Of a DNA stretch of 64,000 nucleotides, positions 1-8,279 are shown one piece after another (the stretch's first letter is position 1; each line of letters opens with the position of its first letter). This stretch comes from Oxobacter pfennigii. Its GTDB lineage: Bacteria > Bacillota > Clostridia > Clostridiales > Oxobacteraceae. A model generated the notes under the pieces. It did no database searches. It was not told the origin of the DNA and was given only the letters and a program-made list of their open reading frames with translations. The translations under genes and the position numbers were made by a program. Location of the stretch: positions 62,001 to 126,000 of the forward strand of contig NZ_LKET01000021.1 in NCBI RefSeq assembly GCF_001317355.1, written 5' to 3'.

Positions 1-369
1 TGGATCTAAGGGGCGCTTTCTCAAGCCTTCTTTTCCTGTAAAAGTAATCTTTTCAGCTGTAGATAAGGCTACCGGAATTAAAAATCTTAAAGTAGAGGCG
101 GATTCACCGCAGTCAATTTCGTTTTTTATACAGTTGAGGAGATTATTACCCTTTATTGTAATACTGTCTTTGTTCTTTTGAACTTCTACTCCAAGGTCCC
201 TCATAGCGTTACATGTCGCATTTATATCGTTGGAAAAAACCACATTACTTATAGTACTTGTTCCATTAGCGAGGCCTGCGGCAATAATAGCCCTGTGACA
301 GAGGCTTTTTGACGGGGGTACATTTATATTTCCAAAAAGATTCAGCGGTGTTATCTTTACGCAATTCAT
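1..369 (-). CDS. aroA: 3-phosphoshikimate 1-carboxyvinyltransferase (EPSP synthase), N-terminal part
   Basis: Transfers enolpyruvate from PEP to shikimate-3-phosphate, the sixth step of the shikimate pathway to aromatic amino acids. Only the first 123 codons lie in the window; the gene runs off the left edge. The start is ATG at 369-367, with GGGAGG a few bases upstream. The N-terminus carries the family's substrate-binding signature (PPSKSLCHRA, near residues 18-27), and further on CGESASTLRF, a conserved segment near residue 90. The gene is transcribed divergently from speD. Residues read from the reverse strand agree with the family without a frameshift. The call is secure; the length and 3' neighbours cannot be judged. 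Confidence 0.93.
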   Translation of the reverse strand, partial: MNCVKITPLNLFGNINVPPSKSLCHRAIIAAGLANGTSTISNVVFSNDINATCNAMRDLGVEVQKNKDSITIKGNNLLNCIKNEIDCGESASTLRFLIPVALSTAEKITFTGKEGLRKRPLDP

Positions 370-567
370 AGTAAAACCTCCCTTTTCCGTTGGTTAGATT
401 ATACCAAACGGCACATAAAAGTCAATATTATAGCAAGAATATAGAATTGTCAGTAAAATTGAAGAACCTATTGCAGTTTATATATATATGTTACAATAGT
501 ATATTATTATATACATTTCATACAATATTTTAGAGCCCGATAAAACTGTTGCATTGGAGGACAATAA

Positions 568-1395
568 ATGAAAATAGAACCAATTAATAAGAAACTAAAG
601 CTTTATGGATTCAATAACCTTACAAAGACCCTGAGTTTTAATTTATATGATATATGTTATGCGGTGAATCAAGAGCACCGGCAGGAATATATAGAATACA
701 TAGATGAAGAGTACAATGCCGACAGGCTTGTTAAAATATTGCACGACGTAGCTAAAATAATCGGTGCTAATGTATTGAATGTTGCCAACCAGGATTATGA
801 CCCTCAAGGCGCAAGTGTAACAATGCTGGTGGCAGAAAACCAGGTTATTGGAGAAGAACCGGTAAAGGAAATGACAGGAGAATCCCCGGGGCCGTCCTCG
901 GAAGCAATAGTAGGGCATCTTGATAAAAGCCATATAACCGTGCATACATATCCTGAAAGCCATCCTGACAGGGGTGTATCTACCTTCAGGGCGGATATAG
1001 ACGTGTCCACCTGCGGGCACATTTCTCCTCTTAAGGCTTTAAATTACTTAATTACAAGCTTTGAGCCGGACATAGCCATAATAGACTACAGGGTGAGAGG
1101 CTTTACCAGGGATATCGGGGGAAGGAAGTATTTTATTGACCATAAAATAAACTCCATTCAAAACTTCATGACAGGCAATACAAGGGATATATATCAGATG
1201 ATAGATGTAAATGTATATCAGGAAAACATATTTCAGACAAAAATGCTTTTAAAAGAATTTGATTTAGATCATTATTTATTCGGAACGGCTAAAAAGGAAC
1301 TAAAATCCAATGAAAGAAAGAAGATAAAGCAGGCCATAAAAAAGGAAATGCTGGAAATATACTATGGTAAGAATATAGCTACCTTTAAAGGGTGA
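568..1395 (+). CDS. speD: S-adenosylmethionine decarboxylase proenzyme (E. coli-type SpeD)
   Basis: Decarboxylates S-adenosylmethionine to the aminopropyl donor used for spermidine synthesis. The 275-residue proenzyme is close in length to E. coli SpeD (264 aa) and much longer than the ~125-aa Bacillus/Thermotoga type. The self-cleavage motif [12 protein letters not shown] is present; cleavage before Ser121 would give a beta chain of ~120 residues and an alpha chain with an N-terminal pyruvoyl group. The conserved Cys lies in [10 protein letters not shown]. Ribosome binding site GGAGG precedes the ATG by about 8 bases. No spermidine synthase gene is adjacent, so the rest of the pathway must lie elsewhere. 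Family assignment is firm. Confidence 0.95.
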   Translation: MKIEPINKKLKLYGFNNLTKTLSFNLYDICYAVNQEHRQEYIEYIDEEYNADRLVKILHDVAKIIGANVLNVANQDYDPQGASVTMLVAENQVIGEEPVKEMTGESPGPSSEAIVGHLDKSHITVHTYPESHPDRGVSTFRADIDVSTCGHISPLKALNYLITSFEPDIAIIDYRVRGFTRDIGGRKYFIDHKINSIQNFMTGNTRDIYQMIDVNVYQENIFQTKMLLKEFDLDHYLFGTAKKELKSNERKKIKQAIKKEMLEIYYGKNIATFKG

Positions 1396-1483
1396 TAAAA
1401 ATTGTTTGCTGTTGATAAATAAATCCCATAATAGTAAAATTATAGTGATATCAGCATCTTATAAAAACAGGGGGTTATAAAAA

Positions 1484-1882
1484 ATGAGTGTTGAAAAAAG
1501 GATTACCGACGTATCCGAAAAGTATGCACTGATGTGTAAAAAAGCCAATGAGCACATGAAAGTAAGAATAAACCCTAACAACCTTGTATATGCAAAACTG
1601 AAAGAATCAGATGATGAGATTACGGTACATATCGTAACCGAGGAAAACCAAAATTCCTTTGTCGACCCTATAAGGGTATTTTCTCAAAGAGAAATTGAAA
1701 GGCTGGTTTTTGAACCCGATAAAACCACGGTGCAAAATTTTCTTGATTTGTCTTCTTGGGTGGAAGGAATAAAAGAAAAAGAGTATTTATTTATTGATTC
1801 TATGGAAAAGCTCATGCTGTGTTATCTCATGGATAAGGTGTATTTCCGAATGTGGGACGGCAGTGCCTGGATAAGTAAGTAG
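1484..1882 (+). CDS. conserved-looking hypothetical protein, 132 aa
   Basis: I do not recognise this family. The protein is soluble, charged and without signal peptide or membrane segment; the C-terminus is richer in aromatic residues (CYLMDKVYFRMWDGSAW). A good ribosome binding site (GGGGG, 1471-1475) precedes the ATG. It lies 88 bp after speD on the same strand and is closed by a strong terminator hairpin at 1895-1919, so it could be cotranscribed with speD or stand alone. Base composition is like the neighbours. Coding is likely from the RBS, length and terminator; function is unknown. Confidence 0.6.
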   Translation: MSVEKRITDVSEKYALMCKKANEHMKVRINPNNLVYAKLKESDDEITVHIVTEENQNSFVDPIRVFSQREIERLVFEPDKTTVQNFLDLSSWVEGIKEKEYLFIDSMEKLMLCYLMDKVYFRMWDGSAWISK

Positions 1883-1894
1883 ATTTTAGATTAG

Positions 1895-1919
1895 AGGGCG
1901 GTATTAACCGCCCCTTTTA
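1895..1919 (+). terminator. Rho-independent terminator
   Basis: Stem GGGCGGT / ACCGCCC with an ATTA loop is followed by CTTTTAT. It ends the 1484-1882 gene, before the TTG-started lysO gene. Confidence 0.8.
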
Positions 1920-1967
1920 TATTGTATAATAGATTTCAGCGTATGCTTTTAAAAGGGGGACATAATT

Positions 1968-2249
1968 TTGTGGATTATATCAGTGAGTTTGATTATGGGA
2001 ATCATAATTGGTTTATCAAAGCTTTTACCGGAAAAAATTATTAAAAACAATTCTAAATTTCAGCAGGCAGGGGTTGTGCTTCTCATCTTTTCCATGGGTG
2101 CATCCATAGGTGCCGACAAAGAACTTCTGAAAAGCTTAAGCGCCATTGGCCTTAAGGCTTTTGTATTTGCTTTTTTAGCCTGTCTTTTGAGTACTTCGGC
2201 TTTATTTTTTCTAAGCAAAAAATTCATAAGGGGAGCGGAAAAGGAATGA
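1968..2249 (+). CDS. LysO-family lysine exporter, N-terminal half as a separate gene
   Basis: A 93-residue protein with three hydrophobic segments and the family-typical stretch VVLLIFSMGASIGADKELL. It corresponds to the first part of the lysine exporter LysO (DUF340; about 300 aa as one chain in E. coli). The start is TTG at 1968, supported by AGGGGGA at 1953-1960. The stop overlaps the ATG of the next gene (ATGA, 2246-2249), so the two products are translationally coupled and probably assemble into one transporter. Splitting into two adjacent genes is common in Firmicutes. The two ORFs lie in different frames and both have proper start signals, so this is not a recent frameshift. Confidence 0.85.
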   Translation: MWIISVSLIMGIIIGLSKLLPEKIIKNNSKFQQAGVVLLIFSMGASIGADKELLKSLSAIGLKAFVFAFLACLLSTSALFFLSKKFIRGAEKE

Positions 2250-2845
2250 CATATGTAATTTTAATTGCACTTATATCAGGCATTTTTGCAGGGACTTTGA
2301 TTCCAGAAGGACTTATATCAAATTTAAGCCAGGTTTCCTCCTTCGCACTAAATTTGCTTATATTATCCGTGGGTATAGATTTAGGCTGCAATAAGGCGAT
2401 ATTTATAAAGCTTAAAAATATGGGACTTAAAATACTTCTGGTGCCGGCATCAATTGTTCTGGGGAGCTTAACTGGCGGGATTATTACAGGATTGATATTT
2501 AAGATGCCTCTAAGCTTAAGTATGGCAATTTCAGCTGGTTTTGGCTGGTACAGCTTGTCCGGAGTATTGCTGTCAAATATAGCTGGAGTTGAGGCGGGAG
2601 CCATAGCATTTTTAACCAATGTATTAAGAGAGCTCATTGCGGTTATAGCCATACCCATAATAGCCGGGAAATTGAATTATATAACCTCCATAGGGCCGGC
2701 AGGAGCCACTTCCATGGATTCTACCCTGCCCATAATATCAAAATCCACCGGCGAAGAAACGGCAATGATAGCCTTTATAAACGGGGCAGTGCTTTCAGCA
2801 ATGGTACCTATAATTGTGCCTGTTTTATATGGACTAAAGTTTTAA
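2246..2845 (+). CDS. LysO-family lysine exporter, C-terminal half
   Basis: A 199-residue, six-to-seven-helix membrane protein that matches the C-terminal part of LysO: ILSVGIDLGCNK, then ISAGFGWYSLSGVLLS and the conserved SMDSTLPIISKSTGEE segment. LysO exports lysine (and the toxic analogue thialysine) across the cytoplasmic membrane. Together with the upstream 93-aa protein it adds up to 292 residues, the length of the single-chain family members. Its start codon overlaps the upstream stop. A bidirectional terminator follows at 2853-2876. No lysine riboswitch is visible in the short leader upstream of the pair. Confidence 0.88.
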   Translation: MTYVILIALISGIFAGTLIPEGLISNLSQVSSFALNLLILSVGIDLGCNKAIFIKLKNMGLKILLVPASIVLGSLTGGIITGLIFKMPLSLSMAISAGFGWYSLSGVLLSNIAGVEAGAIAFLTNVLRELIAVIAIPIIAGKLNYITSIGPAGATSMDSTLPIISKSTGEETAMIAFINGAVLSAMVPIIVPVLYGLKF

Positions 2846-2852
2846 ATATAAA

Positions 2853-2876
2853 AAATGAGAGGGTGTCCTCTCATTT
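2853..2876. terminator. bidirectional terminator between convergent genes
   Basis: AAATGAGAGG / CCTCTCATTT arms with a GTGT loop separate the split lysO genes from the convergent rubredoxin gene, whose stop overlaps the distal arm. Confidence 0.75.
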
Positions 2877-3567
2877 ATACTTTGCTGAATTCAGATTTTG
2901 GAGCACCGCATATTGGGCATACCCAGGTATCGGGAAGACTGTCAAAGTCTGTCCCCGGAAGCACGCCGTTATCGGGATCGCCTGATTTTGGGTCATAAAC
3001 ATAGCCGCAAATATCGCATACGTATTTAACGTCAGCAGCGGGATCTTCTGATTTTACTTCAGTATTTTCAGTTTTAGATTCCATTTTTGGTTCTGCACCC
3101 CCTTTTAATTTATGGTAATAAGCATAGGTCATGGGCCCACCAGTGCTTAAAACGTCTGCATTTACTATTTTTCCTATAAAAATAGTATGGGTATAAACAT
3201 CCAGTGTTTTTTCTACTTCAGCTTCAAAATAGGCACTGGAGTTTTCTAAAATTATGGGTATTCCTGTTTCGCCAATCTTTACGGATACGCCTGAAAGCTT
3301 ATCTGTATCCCTCCCGGATTTAAAGCCAAAGCGGCCTATAAAATCCAAAGGTGTGGTTTGCGTTAACACAGATAAGCTGAAAATATTGGTTTTCAAAATA
3401 TGCTCATGGGTAAGATTTTGCTTGTTAATACTTATGGCAATGGTTTGAGGCTCGCTTGATATTTGAAAGGCTGTGTTTGCAATCTGCCCGTTCAGCTTTT
3501 CTCCGTATTTTGAACCTACTATATATAGACCATAGCTCATATTGAAAAACGCTTTTTTATTGATCAT
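2875..3567 (-). CDS. hrb: high-molecular-weight rubredoxin (flavin reductase domain + rubredoxin)
   Basis: An electron carrier of anaerobes that passes reducing equivalents from NAD(P)H through FMN to a rubredoxin iron centre, typically to a flavodiiron protein that reduces O2 or NO. Residues 1-155 form a flavin-reductase-like FMN-binding domain (SYGLYIVGS, then [25 protein letters not shown]). A Lys/Glu-rich linker (156-180) leads to a C-terminal rubredoxin with the four ligands Cys184, Cys187, Cys217 and Cys220 ([12 protein letters not shown] ... WVCPICG). The architecture matches Hrb of Moorella. No flavodiiron gene lies next to it here, so the partner must be encoded elsewhere. The RBS is weak (GGAAAAG); the start fits the family N-terminus. 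Confidence 0.9.
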   Translation of the reverse strand: MINKKAFFNMSYGLYIVGSKYGEKLNGQIANTAFQISSEPQTIAISINKQNLTHEHILKTNIFSLSVLTQTTPLDFIGRFGFKSGRDTDKLSGVSVKIGETGIPIILENSSAYFEAEVEKTLDVYTHTIFIGKIVNADVLSTGGPMTYAYYHKLKGGAEPKMESKTENTEVKSEDPAADVKYVCDICGYVYDPKSGDPDNGVLPGTDFDSLPDTWVCPICGAPKSEFSKV

Positions 3568-3645
3568 GGTACTTTTCCGGATATTGTTTGCAAGGATTAT
3601 CCGATCCTCCGTTTCTATGTTTGATATATATATTATACATATTAT

Positions 3646-3684
3646 AAGGCAGCATCTTAAAGCTTATTCTTCAAAATGCTGCCT
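3646..3684 (-). terminator. hairpin terminator of the beta-propeller gene
   Basis: Arms AGGCAGCAT / ATGCTGCCT enclose a ~20-base loop just downstream of the beta-propeller gene on the minus strand. The U-run after the hairpin is weak, so termination efficiency is uncertain. Confidence 0.5.
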
Positions 3685-3689
3685 AATTT

Positions 3690-5774
3690 TTAGTTATTTT
3701 TTTCTGAAGGTATTATTACTTCGCCTTTGTCTGTTAATGTATTCATATCCGATGCCTTAATCTTTTGCTGAGACAGTGTATATAATGTATCGTTTATATA
3801 AAGAATCCTTTGAACATAATCCATTCCGTCTTTATAGTACATGGCCGCTTTCTTATATGCAGTATCATCCATGTGAGTTATTTTGCCCTTTAAGGTAAAG
3901 CCTTTTTCAAGGTCTATATTATAAACATAAGCTCCCTGGAATTTGAAGGTTCCGTATTCTGGATGATTATATTTTTTATTCACCGCATCCTGTCCTTTTT
4001 CAAGCTCATATACCGATACCGGGAAGGCCAAGAGATTCTTCTCCTTGGAGAATAACAGGGCTTTGTGGTTGTATAAAAGCTCAGAATCAGTTCCTCTGTC
4101 GCCTATCATGGTGGAGAATTTCTCCTTAGGATTGGTTACATCGGTTATATCAAAAATGGCGATTTTCATTCCGAGATAGAATGCCGTTTCACTTATGGTG
4201 TTGCCTTTTTCATTCTTCTGGGGCAGAACTATGGTGTCCTTTCCGAAGCCTATTATATGGTTTTCATCATATGGATGCAGATAATCGCTGTAGCCGGGTA
4301 TTTTCAATGCGCCTAAAATCTCGGGGTTTTCAGGGTCCTTAAAGTCCACAACAAACAATGGGTCTACTTTTTCAAAGGTAACCAGGTATCCTCTGTCGCC
4401 CATGAATCTCGCGGAATAAATTCTTTCACCGGGTGCTATATCCTCAATCTTTCCTACCGGTTTCATGGAGCTGTCAAGAACGTATATATTATTTTTCGAA
4501 ACACTCGCTCCCTGATTGGATACATCATTTGAAGTTGTGGCTATTCTGAAATAGCCTTTGTGTTCGTCCATGGAGAACTGGTTTATTATGGTGCCGGGAA
4601 CCTCTCCTTTTGAAGTAAAAGCCACCTTTCTATCATTCAATGCAAATTTATATACAAGGGTATTCTGCTTATAGATTGGGCGGTATATCATAATCCTGTT
4701 GCTTGCAGCATCATTTATCAGCGGCTCTTCATATTCGTATTTTGTTACCGCAGCATACAAATTTTCATTGGATACATATATGTTTTGTCCAGCGCCTAAA
4801 TAAGTTTCTACCTTTATCTCTTCATTATCTGCAATATCCATTGAGCCAACTATCATATAGTTGCTGCTCTCTATATCCGGGAAATATCTTATTTCATCAT
4901 AATCTATGATCTTAGTTTCAGGTGATACCGCCGTGTCCTTGTAAGAAGGAGTAATGTACTCAATTCCCTGCTCTAAAAGATAAAAGTCTATATATTTATT
5001 TGAAACTATATACAGCCTGGAGCCTATTTTTCTGGAGGATAAATAATCCCCTTCAATTTCCGCCTGGCGAACTTCTTTAATATTATTTTTATCACTTATG
5101 TCATAAACAATTGCTCTTACCATGCTCTTGCCGTAATAATAAGGCATTATTCTTTTATCAATTCTGCTGTCTTGGGGAATGTCATATTTAACGTCTGAGT
5201 GGGTGGTGCCGATAACGGTAAGATAATTGTCATCTACGTAAATTTCTCTGGGATAAAAATTTTTATCGTCAAAATTCAACGTGGCTGTTATTTTCATATC
5301 CGAGGAGGGATAGGCAGAAGCAATTACAATTCTTCTGTTGTTGACCTGGTAAATGTATTTGCCGTCTGTCTTAACTATGTCAGCTTCATCAACGCCTTCA
5401 ACCTGGATATTAGTCGCGGAATAATCGCCGGAATAAGCTGCAGAGCTGTCTGTTGCACCGGCGGCTCTGACGGATTCTGCTTCGGACGTAGAGACGCCAT
5501 TCATGGCAGCGCTTTTTTGTATGCTTACAAAGTTATCGCTATAATAGATATTGGAGCTATTGGAATTTGACACAAGCCTTTTAAGGTTTTCAAAGGTTCC
5601 AACCACCGGAAGAACTTCTTCAATATCTGGGGCAGGCGTCACAGTTACATCTTCTTTGTTTGATATCGCCTTGTTCGACTCATCTTGCGCATTTGCAAAA
5701 TTCATTACCGGTATGGAAATCAATAAAACCAAAGTTGTAAATAAAACAATTATAGCAATTGTATGTTTTTTCAT
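3690..5774 (-). CDS. secreted beta-propeller domain protein
   Basis: The 694-residue product has an N-terminal signal sequence (Lys-Lys, then ~20 hydrophobic residues ending near ANAQD), a low-complexity linker, and then a beta-propeller domain. Family marks are VEGVDEADIVKTDGKYIYQVN around residue 130 and later repeats of the form (D)xRxYxxRFMGDRGYLVTFEKVDPLFVVDF and IGFGKD, characteristic of the secreted C-terminal beta-propeller family (Beta_propel). Such proteins are exported; their ligand or enzymatic role is not established. RBS GGGAGG lies before ATG at 5774. It is divergent from the YwaF-like gene. Family assignment good; function open. Confidence 0.85.
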   Translation of the reverse strand: MKKHTIAIIVLFTTLVLLISIPVMNFANAQDESNKAISNKEDVTVTPAPDIEEVLPVVGTFENLKRLVSNSNSSNIYYSDNFVSIQKSAAMNGVSTSEAESVRAAGATDSSAAYSGDYSATNIQVEGVDEADIVKTDGKYIYQVNNRRIVIASAYPSSDMKITATLNFDDKNFYPREIYVDDNYLTVIGTTHSDVKYDIPQDSRIDKRIMPYYYGKSMVRAIVYDISDKNNIKEVRQAEIEGDYLSSRKIGSRLYIVSNKYIDFYLLEQGIEYITPSYKDTAVSPETKIIDYDEIRYFPDIESSNYMIVGSMDIADNEEIKVETYLGAGQNIYVSNENLYAAVTKYEYEEPLINDAASNRIMIYRPIYKQNTLVYKFALNDRKVAFTSKGEVPGTIINQFSMDEHKGYFRIATTSNDVSNQGASVSKNNIYVLDSSMKPVGKIEDIAPGERIYSARFMGDRGYLVTFEKVDPLFVVDFKDPENPEILGALKIPGYSDYLHPYDENHIIGFGKDTIVLPQKNEKGNTISETAFYLGMKIAIFDITDVTNPKEKFSTMIGDRGTDSELLYNHKALLFSKEKNLLAFPVSVYELEKGQDAVNKKYNHPEYGTFKFQGAYVYNIDLEKGFTLKGKITHMDDTAYKKAAMYYKDGMDYVQRILYINDTLYTLSQQKIKASDMNTLTDKGEVIIPSEKNN

Positions 5775-5874
5775 ATTATCTGACCTCCCGTATATATTGG
5801 TAATAAGACGGGAATGTGATAAGTTGTGTTCCCAAATTTGTATAATAATGCTATGGGAAAGGATAAGCTTTGTT

Positions 5875-6588
5875 ATGAATAAATATTTTATACTTTTTTC
5901 GCCGGCCCATATTTCAGCTATGATAGCTATAGCCTTGATATGTTTAATTTTTTATCTATTAAGGGATAAAATAAAACGTGGAAGTAAAAGAGATGCATTG
6001 AGAATTGCAATTGCAGTCATCCTTTTATTGCAGGAGGCTTCCTTTCAAATTTGGACTGTAAGTATAGATGCGTGGTCTGTCAAGTGGACACTGCCCTTAG
6101 AGCTGTGCAGCATATCCGCAATACTTTGCGCTGTAATGCTCTTAACTAAAAGCTATAAAATATATGAAATAGTATATTTCACAGGAATAGGCGGAGCAAT
6201 TCAAGCCATATTCACACCCGAAATAGGAATGTATACGTATCCCCACTTCAGATATTTTCAATTTTTCACAGCCCACGGAGCAATAATTCTGGCCTGCCTC
6301 TTTATGACCTTTGTTGAAAACTATAAGCCTGCAGCCAAATCCATAATTAAAACCTTTATATATTTAAATATCTATGCCATAATTATCGGTATTTTTAATA
6401 AACTCACAGGCTCTAATTATATGTTTTTATGTGCAAAGCCTGAGGCTTCATCCATAATGGACTATTTAGGCCCCTGGCCGTTTTATATAATATCTCTGGA
6501 GGCGGTTGCTTTTATTATATTTGTACTTTTATATGTACCATTTGTTATAGGGGGAGGTAACAGTAAAGGAAGGTATTTTGATATGTAA
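5875..6588 (+). CDS. YwaF-family integral membrane protein
   Basis: A 237-residue protein with six to seven predicted membrane helices, resembling the YwaF/TMEM164-like family of unknown function (family motifs: WTLPLELCSISAIL, QAIFTPEIG, YPHFRYFQFFTAHGAI, and GSNYMFLCAKP with DYLGPWPFY near the C-terminus). The reading frame is open far upstream, but that part is antisense to the signal-peptide end of the neighbouring gene. The ATG at 5875 is chosen because GGGAAAGGA precedes it by ~10 bases and the protein then starts directly before the first helix; ATG 5848 is an alternative. The histidine in TAHG and the conserved aromatic residues suggest a catalytic or binding site inside the membrane, but this is inference. 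Confidence 0.8.
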   Translation: MNKYFILFSPAHISAMIAIALICLIFYLLRDKIKRGSKRDALRIAIAVILLLQEASFQIWTVSIDAWSVKWTLPLELCSISAILCAVMLLTKSYKIYEIVYFTGIGGAIQAIFTPEIGMYTYPHFRYFQFFTAHGAIILACLFMTFVENYKPAAKSIIKTFIYLNIYAIIIGIFNKLTGSNYMFLCAKPEASSIMDYLGPWPFYIISLEAVAFIIFVLLYVPFVIGGGNSKGRYFDM

Positions 6589-6625
6589 TGTATTTTTCAT
6601 AAATGTTTCAGTTCACCTTATTGTA

Positions 6626-6889
6626 TCATCGTTTTTTCTTTTCTTTATTGAAATAATAATTGAAGCATTTAATAGTTTTCTTGCTTGATAAAAATTTTAT
6701 TAAAAAGATTACATATCCAATTCCTGAAGCAAATAAAATTAAAATTGCTATTTTGCCTATTAACTTTTGTTCCTGAAAAGTACCCGGAAACATTCGGGTT
6801 AATGTAAACAAGGCGACAAGCCACACTATACTTAGTGAAAAACTCCCGTAAACTTTATAAGTTTGTTTCCTATACTCTTTTTCATTCAT
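6626..6889 (-). CDS. small two-helix membrane protein, unknown
   Basis: An 87-residue protein: a charged N-terminus (MNEKEYRKQTYKVYGS), two hydrophobic helices (SIVWLVALFTL and IAILILFASGIGYVIFLI) and a Lys-rich tail. The ATG at 6889 is chosen over an upstream TTG because GGGGTGG sits 6-7 bases before it. It follows the truncated DUF4085-like gene by 49 bp in the same direction. No family recognised. Confidence 0.6.
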   Translation of the reverse strand: MNEKEYRKQTYKVYGSFSLSIVWLVALFTLTRMFPGTFQEQKLIGKIAILILFASGIGYVIFLIKFLSSKKTIKCFNYYFNKEKKKR

Positions 6890-6938
6890 CTGATGCCACC
6901 CCAAGGTATATAAAATGCGGACATATTTATAAAGTTAC

Positions 6939-7214
6939 CTAATGGATTGTGAAAATCACAGTCAAACTGGCTGAAACAGGATTTTTATAGCCTTCCTTTC
7001 CATGTATTATTTGAAAATCTTTAAGATGAAAATCATGGAACCTATGTTCTTTCATATAAACGTTTAAAATTTTTTTGGGCAGTCTATGTTTGATATTTTC
7101 AAATATTTCCGGGTACTCTTTTGAGCCTTTACTCCATTGCAAATGTGATTTTTCTCTCTCCTTTGCCAAATCACTGTTTATTCGGTTCCATAATTCATAT
7201 GTAAGATATCTCAT
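6939..7214 (-). CDS. DUF4085-like protein, apparently shortened
   Basis: A 91-residue protein beginning MRYLTYELWNRINSDL and containing LPKKILNVYMKEHRFHDFHLKDFQIIHGKEGYKNP, which resembles the N-terminal portion of DUF4085-type proteins as I remember them. Those are about twice as long; here translation ends at a TAG after SLTVIFTIH, and no continuation of the domain is visible in the other two frames before the next gene. It may be a truncated remnant or a short family variant. No function can be assigned. The start ATG has a modest AGGA upstream. Confidence 0.45.
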   Translation of the reverse strand: MRYLTYELWNRINSDLAKEREKSHLQWSKGSKEYPEIFENIKHRLPKKILNVYMKEHRFHDFHLKDFQIIHGKEGYKNPVSASLTVIFTIH

Positions 7215-7283
7215 ATGTCCTACTCTTTAAGTGAATTTCATTATAAGGTTATTATATGAGAAAATTAAGATAATATGGGACTA

Positions 7284-7360
7284 ATGAATTCAAATGATAT
7301 CATTTGAATTCATTTTGCATAAAATTTGCTATGCAAATTTATGCTATATTTGATCAAATA
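7284..7360. repeat. cluster of three A/T-rich palindromes
   Basis: Three inverted repeats follow one another in the gap before proC. A perfect 30-bp palindrome covers 7284-7313, centred on GATATC. A hairpin at 7316-7344 has arms TGCATAAAATTTGC / GCAAATTTATGC (one bulged A) and a TAT loop. A perfect 14-bp palindrome TATTTGATCAAATA lies at 7347-7360. The middle hairpin shares its core AAATTTGC-N3-GCAAATTT with the cluster at 42390-42511, so these look like copies of a small dispersed palindromic repeat. An operator role for proC cannot be excluded. Confidence 0.75.
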
Positions 7361-7407
7361 TGCTAAACTATTAATATCGTATACTTGAAGCAAAGGGAGG
7401 AAGGCAA

Positions 7408-8247
7408 ATGGGAACGCTGAATAAAAAAATAGGATTTATAGGCGGCGGCCAAATGGGAGAGGCTATTATTAAAGGCTTGATAAGCGCGGGCCTTTTTATG
7501 GGCGATGATATATATGTAAATGTGGCTACGGATAAAAGAATTCAATATATGACTGAAAAATACGGAGTCAAGGTTATTAAGGTTACCGAGGGTAAGGGTT
7601 ATGATATTATTGTGGATGAGTGCGATATAATAGTTCTGGCAGTAAAACCTCAGGTATTAAAAGGTGTTTTGGAGGCAATAAAAGACCTCCCCTTAAGAGA
7701 GGAGCATCTCATTATATCAATTGTGGGAGGAGTAAAGACTTCTGCAATAGAAAAATACGCTGATAAAACCCCTGTAATAAGGGTAATGCCAAACACCCCT
7801 ATGCTTGTAAATGCCGGCGCATCGGGAATTGCTCTTGGAAGCAGGGCTAAAGAAAAAGACGGAGAGCTTGCCCTTACAATATTTAAGGCCTTGGGAATTG
7901 CTTATCTTGTGCCGGAACATTTAATAGACCCATTGACTTCGGTCAGCGGCTGCGGCCCGGCCTATGCATACCTTATGATAGAGGCTATGACAGACGGCGG
8001 AGTGGAAATGGGATTAACAAGAGATATGGCTACAACTCTGGCAGCCCAGACTTTGATGGGAGCGGCAAAAATGGTTTTAGAAACAAAAGAGCATCCTGGG
8101 AAATTGAAGGATAATGTATGCTCACCCGGCGGTTCAACCATTGCAGGCGTTCATGCATTGGAGAGAGGCGGCTTCAGGGGCATAGTTATGAATGCCGTTG
8201 AAGCAGGAAAGATACGCATGGAGGAAGTAGGCAAAAAGGCGGAATAA
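7408..8247 (+). CDS. proC: pyrroline-5-carboxylate reductase
   Basis: Reduces 1-pyrroline-5-carboxylate to proline with NAD(P)H, the last step of proline synthesis. The 279-residue length is normal. Visible motifs are the N-terminal dinucleotide-binding GFIGGGQMGEAIIKGL, AVKPQ in the Rossmann domain, VRVMPNTP-like IRVMPNTPMLVNAG, and the C-terminal P5CR signature from SVSGCGPAYAYLMIEAM through CSPGGSTIAGVHALE. A strong RBS (GGGAGGAAGG) precedes the ATG. The gene leads a run of three same-strand metabolic genes ending at the terminator at 10336-10370. proS, which charges proline, lies 16 kb away under T-box control. Confidence 0.96.
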   Translation: MGTLNKKIGFIGGGQMGEAIIKGLISAGLFMGDDIYVNVATDKRIQYMTEKYGVKVIKVTEGKGYDIIVDECDIIVLAVKPQVLKGVLEAIKDLPLREEHLIISIVGGVKTSAIEKYADKTPVIRVMPNTPMLVNAGASGIALGSRAKEKDGELALTIFKALGIAYLVPEHLIDPLTSVSGCGPAYAYLMIEAMTDGGVEMGLTRDMATTLAAQTLMGAAKMVLETKEHPGKLKDNVCSPGGSTIAGVHALERGGFRGIVMNAVEAGKIRMEEVGKKAE

Positions 8248-8279
8248 ATGTATTACCATAAAAATTTTGGAGGGACATT

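Noticed and set aside
1883-1967. Lysine riboswitch upstream of the split lysO genes
   Set aside because: The gap is only 85 bases and mostly taken by a terminator, too short for the lysine aptamer.
5551-5874. Long N-terminal extension of the YwaF-like protein
   Set aside because: Antisense to the signal-peptide region of the beta-propeller gene; Ser/Thr-rich shadow sequence without an RBS.
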